Source of the DNA: Azolla caroliniana | Lineage: Eukaryota > Polypodiophyta | Length of the DNA stretch: 64,000 nt | Direction of reading: 5' to 3' | Assembly (NCBI GenBank): GCA_043228905.1 | Contig: JBHGNT010000047.1 | Location: 124,001-188,000, forward strand | Part shown: positions 60,901 to 64,000 of the stretch, one piece after another | Layout: each line of letters begins with the position of its first letter | Position numbering within the stretch: the stretch's first letter is position 1 | Made by a program: the position numbers and the translations under genes | Notes under the pieces: generated by a model | Seen by the model: only the letters and a program-made list of their open reading frames with translations | Database searches by the model: none | What the model was told of the DNA's origin: nothing

Positions 60901-63900
60901 GCGAATCGAAGCTAACAACGCAAGCTATGATATGGAATTAAAAAATCAAGGTTTTGAAACTCGGATCGAGAGACATGATGAAATTAGCAACCTTGACAAG
61001 GGAGTTGAGAGGAGCCCTTGAGTAAATTAAAATGTTCATACCTGGCTCGTGTAATATCGGATTTATGTGTTCAAACATGCGAATCCAAGCTACCAACGCT
61101 AGCCATGATATGGAATTAAAAAATAAAGATTTTGAAACTCAGGTCGAGAGACATGACGAAATTACCAAATTTGAGGTGTGAGTTGAGAAGAGCTAGTAGG
61201 TAAATTAAAATGTTCATACCTGGCTCGTGTCATATCGGATTTATGTGTTCAAACATGCGAATCAAAGCTAACAACGCTAGCTATGATATGGAATTAAAAA
61301 TTCAAGATTTTGAAACTCAGGTCGAGAGACATGACGAAATTAGCAACCTTGACAAGGGAGTTGAGAGGAGCCCTTGAGTAAATTAAAATGTTCATACCTG
61401 GCTCCTGTGATATCGGATTTATGTGTTCAAACATGCGAATCGAAGCTAACAACGCTAGCTATGATATGGAATTAAAATATGAAGATTTTGAAACTCAGAT
61501 CGAGAGACATGATGAAATTTGCAACCTTGACAAGGGAGTTGAGAGGAGCGCTTGAGCAAATTAAAATGTTCATACCTGGCTCGTGTGATATCGGATTTTT
61601 GTGTTCAAACATGCGAATCAAAGCTAACAGCGCTAGGTATGATATGGAATTAAAAAATCAAGATTTTGAAACTCAGGTCGAGAGACATGACGAAATTAGC
61701 AACCTTGACAAGGGAGTTGAGAGGAGCCCTAGAGTAAATTAAAATATTCATACCTGGCTCGTGTCATATCGGATTTATGTGTTCAAACATGCGAATCGAA
61801 GCTAACAACGCTAGCTATGATATGGAATTAAAAAATCAAGATTTTGAAACTCAGGTCGAGAGACATGACGAAAATAGCAAACTTGAGGAGGGAGTTGAGA
61901 GGAGCCTTTGAGCAAATTAAAATGTTCATACCTGGCTCCTGTGATATCGGATTTATATGTTCAAACATGCGAATCGAAGCTAACAACGCTAGCTATGATA
62001 TGGAATTCAAAAATCAAGATTATGGACCTCAGGTCGAGAGACATGACAAAATTACCAAATTTGAGGTGTGAGTTGAGAAGAGCTAGTAGGTAAATTTAAA
62101 TGTTCATACCTGGCTCGTGTCATATCGGATTTATGTGTTCAAACATGCGAATCGAAGCTAACAACACTAGCTATGATATCGAATTAAAAATTCAAGATTT
62201 TGAAACTCAGGTCGAGAGACATGACGTAAATAGCAAACTTGAGGAGGGAGTTGAGAAGAGCTAGTAGGTAAATTTAAAAGTTCATACCGAGCGATTGTGA
62301 TATCGGATTTTTGTGTTCAAACATGCGAATCGAAGCTAAAACGCTAGCTATGATATGGAATGAAAAAGTCAAGATTTTGAAACTCAGGTCGAGAGACATG
62401 ACGAAAATAGCAACCTTGACAAGGGAGTTGAGAGGAGCCCTTGAGTAAATTAAAATGTTCATACCTGGCTCGTGTGATATCGGATTTATGTGTTCAAACA
62501 TGCCAATCGAAGCTAACAACGCTAGTTATGATATGGAATTAAAAAATCAAGATTTTGAAACTCATGTCAAGAGTCATGAAGAAATTACCAAATTGGAGGA
62601 GTGAGTTGAGAAGAGCTAGTAGGTAAATTTAAATGTTCATACCTGGCGACTGACTGTGATATCGGATTTTTATGTTCAAACATGCGAATCGAAGCTAACA
62701 ACGCAAGCTATGATATGGAATTAAAAAATCAAGGTTTTGAAACTCGGATCGAGAGACATGATGAAATTAGCAACCTTGACAAGGGAGTTGAGAGGAGCCC
62801 TTGAGTAAATTAAAATGTTCATACCTGGCTCGTGTAATATCGGATTTATGTGTTCAAACATGCGAATCCAAGCTACCAACGCTAGCCATGATATGGAATT
62901 AAAAAATAAAGATTTTGAAACTCAGGTCGAGAGACATGACGAAATTACCAAATTTGAGGTGTGAGTTGAGAAGAGCTAGTAGGTAAATTAAAATGTTCAT
63001 ACCTGGCTCGTGTCATATCGGATTTATGTGTTCAAACATGCGAATCAAAGCTAACAACGCTAGCTATGATATGGAATTAAAAATTCAAGATTTTGAAACT
63101 CAGGTCGAGAGACATGACGAAATTAGCAACCTTGACAAGGGAGTTGAGAGGAGCCCTTGAGTAAATTAAAATGTTCATACCTGGCTCCTGTGATATCGGA
63201 TTTATGTGTTCAAACATGCGAATCGAAGCTAACAACGCTAGCTATGATATGGAATTAAAATATGAAGATTTTGAAACTCAGATCGAGAGACATGATGAAA
63301 TTTGCAACCTTGACAAGGGAGTTGAGAGGAGCGCTTGAGCAAATTAAAATGTTCATACCTCGCTCGTGTGATATCGGATTTTTGTGTTCAAACATGCGAA
63401 TCAAAGCTAACAGCGCTAGGTATGATATGGAATTAAAAAATCAAGATTTTGAAACTCAGGTCGAGAGACATGACGAAATTAGCAACCTTGACAAGGGAGT
63501 TGAGAGGAGCCCTAGAGTAAATTAAAATATTCATACCTGGCTCGTGTCATATCGGATTTATGTGTTCAAACATGCGAATCGAAGCTAACAACGCTAGCTA
63601 TGATATGGAATTAAAAAATCAAGATTTTGAAACTCAGGTCGAGAGACATGACGAAAATAGCAAACTTGAGGAGGGAGTTGAGAGGAGCCTTTGAGCAAAT
63701 TAAAATGTTCATACCTGGCTCCTGTGATATCGGATTTATATGTTCAAACATGCGAATCGAAGCTAACAACGCTAGCTATGATATGGAATTCAAAAATCAA
63801 GATTATGGACCTCAGGTCGAGAGACATGACAAAATTACCAAATTTGAGGTGTGAGTTGAGAAGAGCTAGTAGGTAAATTTAAATGTTCATACCTGGCTCG

Positions 63901-64000
63901 TGTCATATCGGATTTATGTGTTCAAACATGCGAATCGAAGCTAACAACACTAGCTATGATATCGAATTAAAAATTCAAGATTTTGAAACTCAGGTCGAGA
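57906..64000 (+). repeat. 1,783-bp (10-monomer) higher-order repeat, 3 copies plus a partial
   Basis: Units 57,906-59,688, 59,689-61,471 and 61,472-63,254, then a partial unit to the window end. Landmarks at 57,913, 59,696, 61,479 and 63,262 are spaced exactly 1,783 bp. The 3-bp excess over ten 178-bp monomers is explained by a 4-bp duplication (cgactgactg, ~59,084, 60,867, 62,650) and a 1-bp loss (gctaaaacgc, ~58,771, 60,554, 62,337). Units two and three look nearly identical; unit one differs at more sites. The array probably continues to the right. Confidence 0.93.

Noticed and set aside
19195-63876. Repeated open frames of 61-93 codons in the right array, with translations resembling a protein family
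   Set aside because: The apparent family is the satellite itself translated. No start context, splice signal or frame conservation independent of the DNA repeat was seen.
1-64000. Regular ~178-bp spacing as a CRISPR array
   Set aside because: There are no unique spacers between short conserved repeats; the whole 178 bp repeats. Period and context are those of eukaryotic satellite DNA.
1-64000. Identity with the well-known 178-bp Arabidopsis centromeric satellite
   Set aside because: The length matches, but the sequence stations seen here are not those I associate with that repeat. The shared length is not evidence of homology.

Overview
The window is almost entirely one head-to-tail satellite array, broken by a single full-length, young Ty1/copia LTR retrotransposon. 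Nothing looks bacterial: there is no operon, no ribosome-binding-site-led gene and no host protein-coding gene. The monomer is about 178 bp and AT-rich. The retrotransposon carries an initiator-Met-tRNA primer-binding site and the copia gene order (protease, integrase, reverse transcriptase, RNase H). A plant genome, in centromeric or pericentromeric heterochromatin, is the most economical reading. I do not recognise the satellite sequence and cannot name the species. Centromere function is an inference from monomer length and array organisation only.

Layout. 1-4,824: type A monomers (tail motif gttgagtagggcgaatgag). 4,825 to about 11,060: type B monomers (tail gaagagcgcgttagtaaatt), entered through a monomer with a 27-bp deletion and left through a zone rich in small indels. 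About 11,390-11,770: a short island of type C monomers. 11,770-13,577: type A again. 13,578-19,081: the retrotransposon, read on the minus strand, flanked by the 5-bp target duplication GGAGT. 19,087 to about 26,490: type A with nested higher-order repeats of 890, 2,666 and 712 bp. About 26,490-45,400: a mosaic of A and C blocks, copied at the scale of 8,704, 4,885 and 2,216 bp. 45,400-57,900: type C (tails gttgagaggagcccttgag and gagaagagctagtaggtaaa) with repeats of 356 and 1,424 bp and displaced block copies. 57,906-64,000: a clean 10-monomer higher-order repeat of 1,783 bp that runs off the window end.

The retrotransposon has 693-bp LTRs that differ at one base, an intact primer-binding site and polypurine tract, and an uninterrupted gag-pol frame of 1,363 codons with all catalytic residues present. 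It looks recently inserted and possibly competent. Its U3 carries an unusual 28-bp tandem repeat built of CCGG dyads.

About 328 satellite monomers are present, all in the same orientation. The short open frames scattered through the array recur with the repeat and are not genes. The most informative signals are the layered duplication history of the array, shown by exact offsets and shared indel markers, and the timing of the insertion relative to it.
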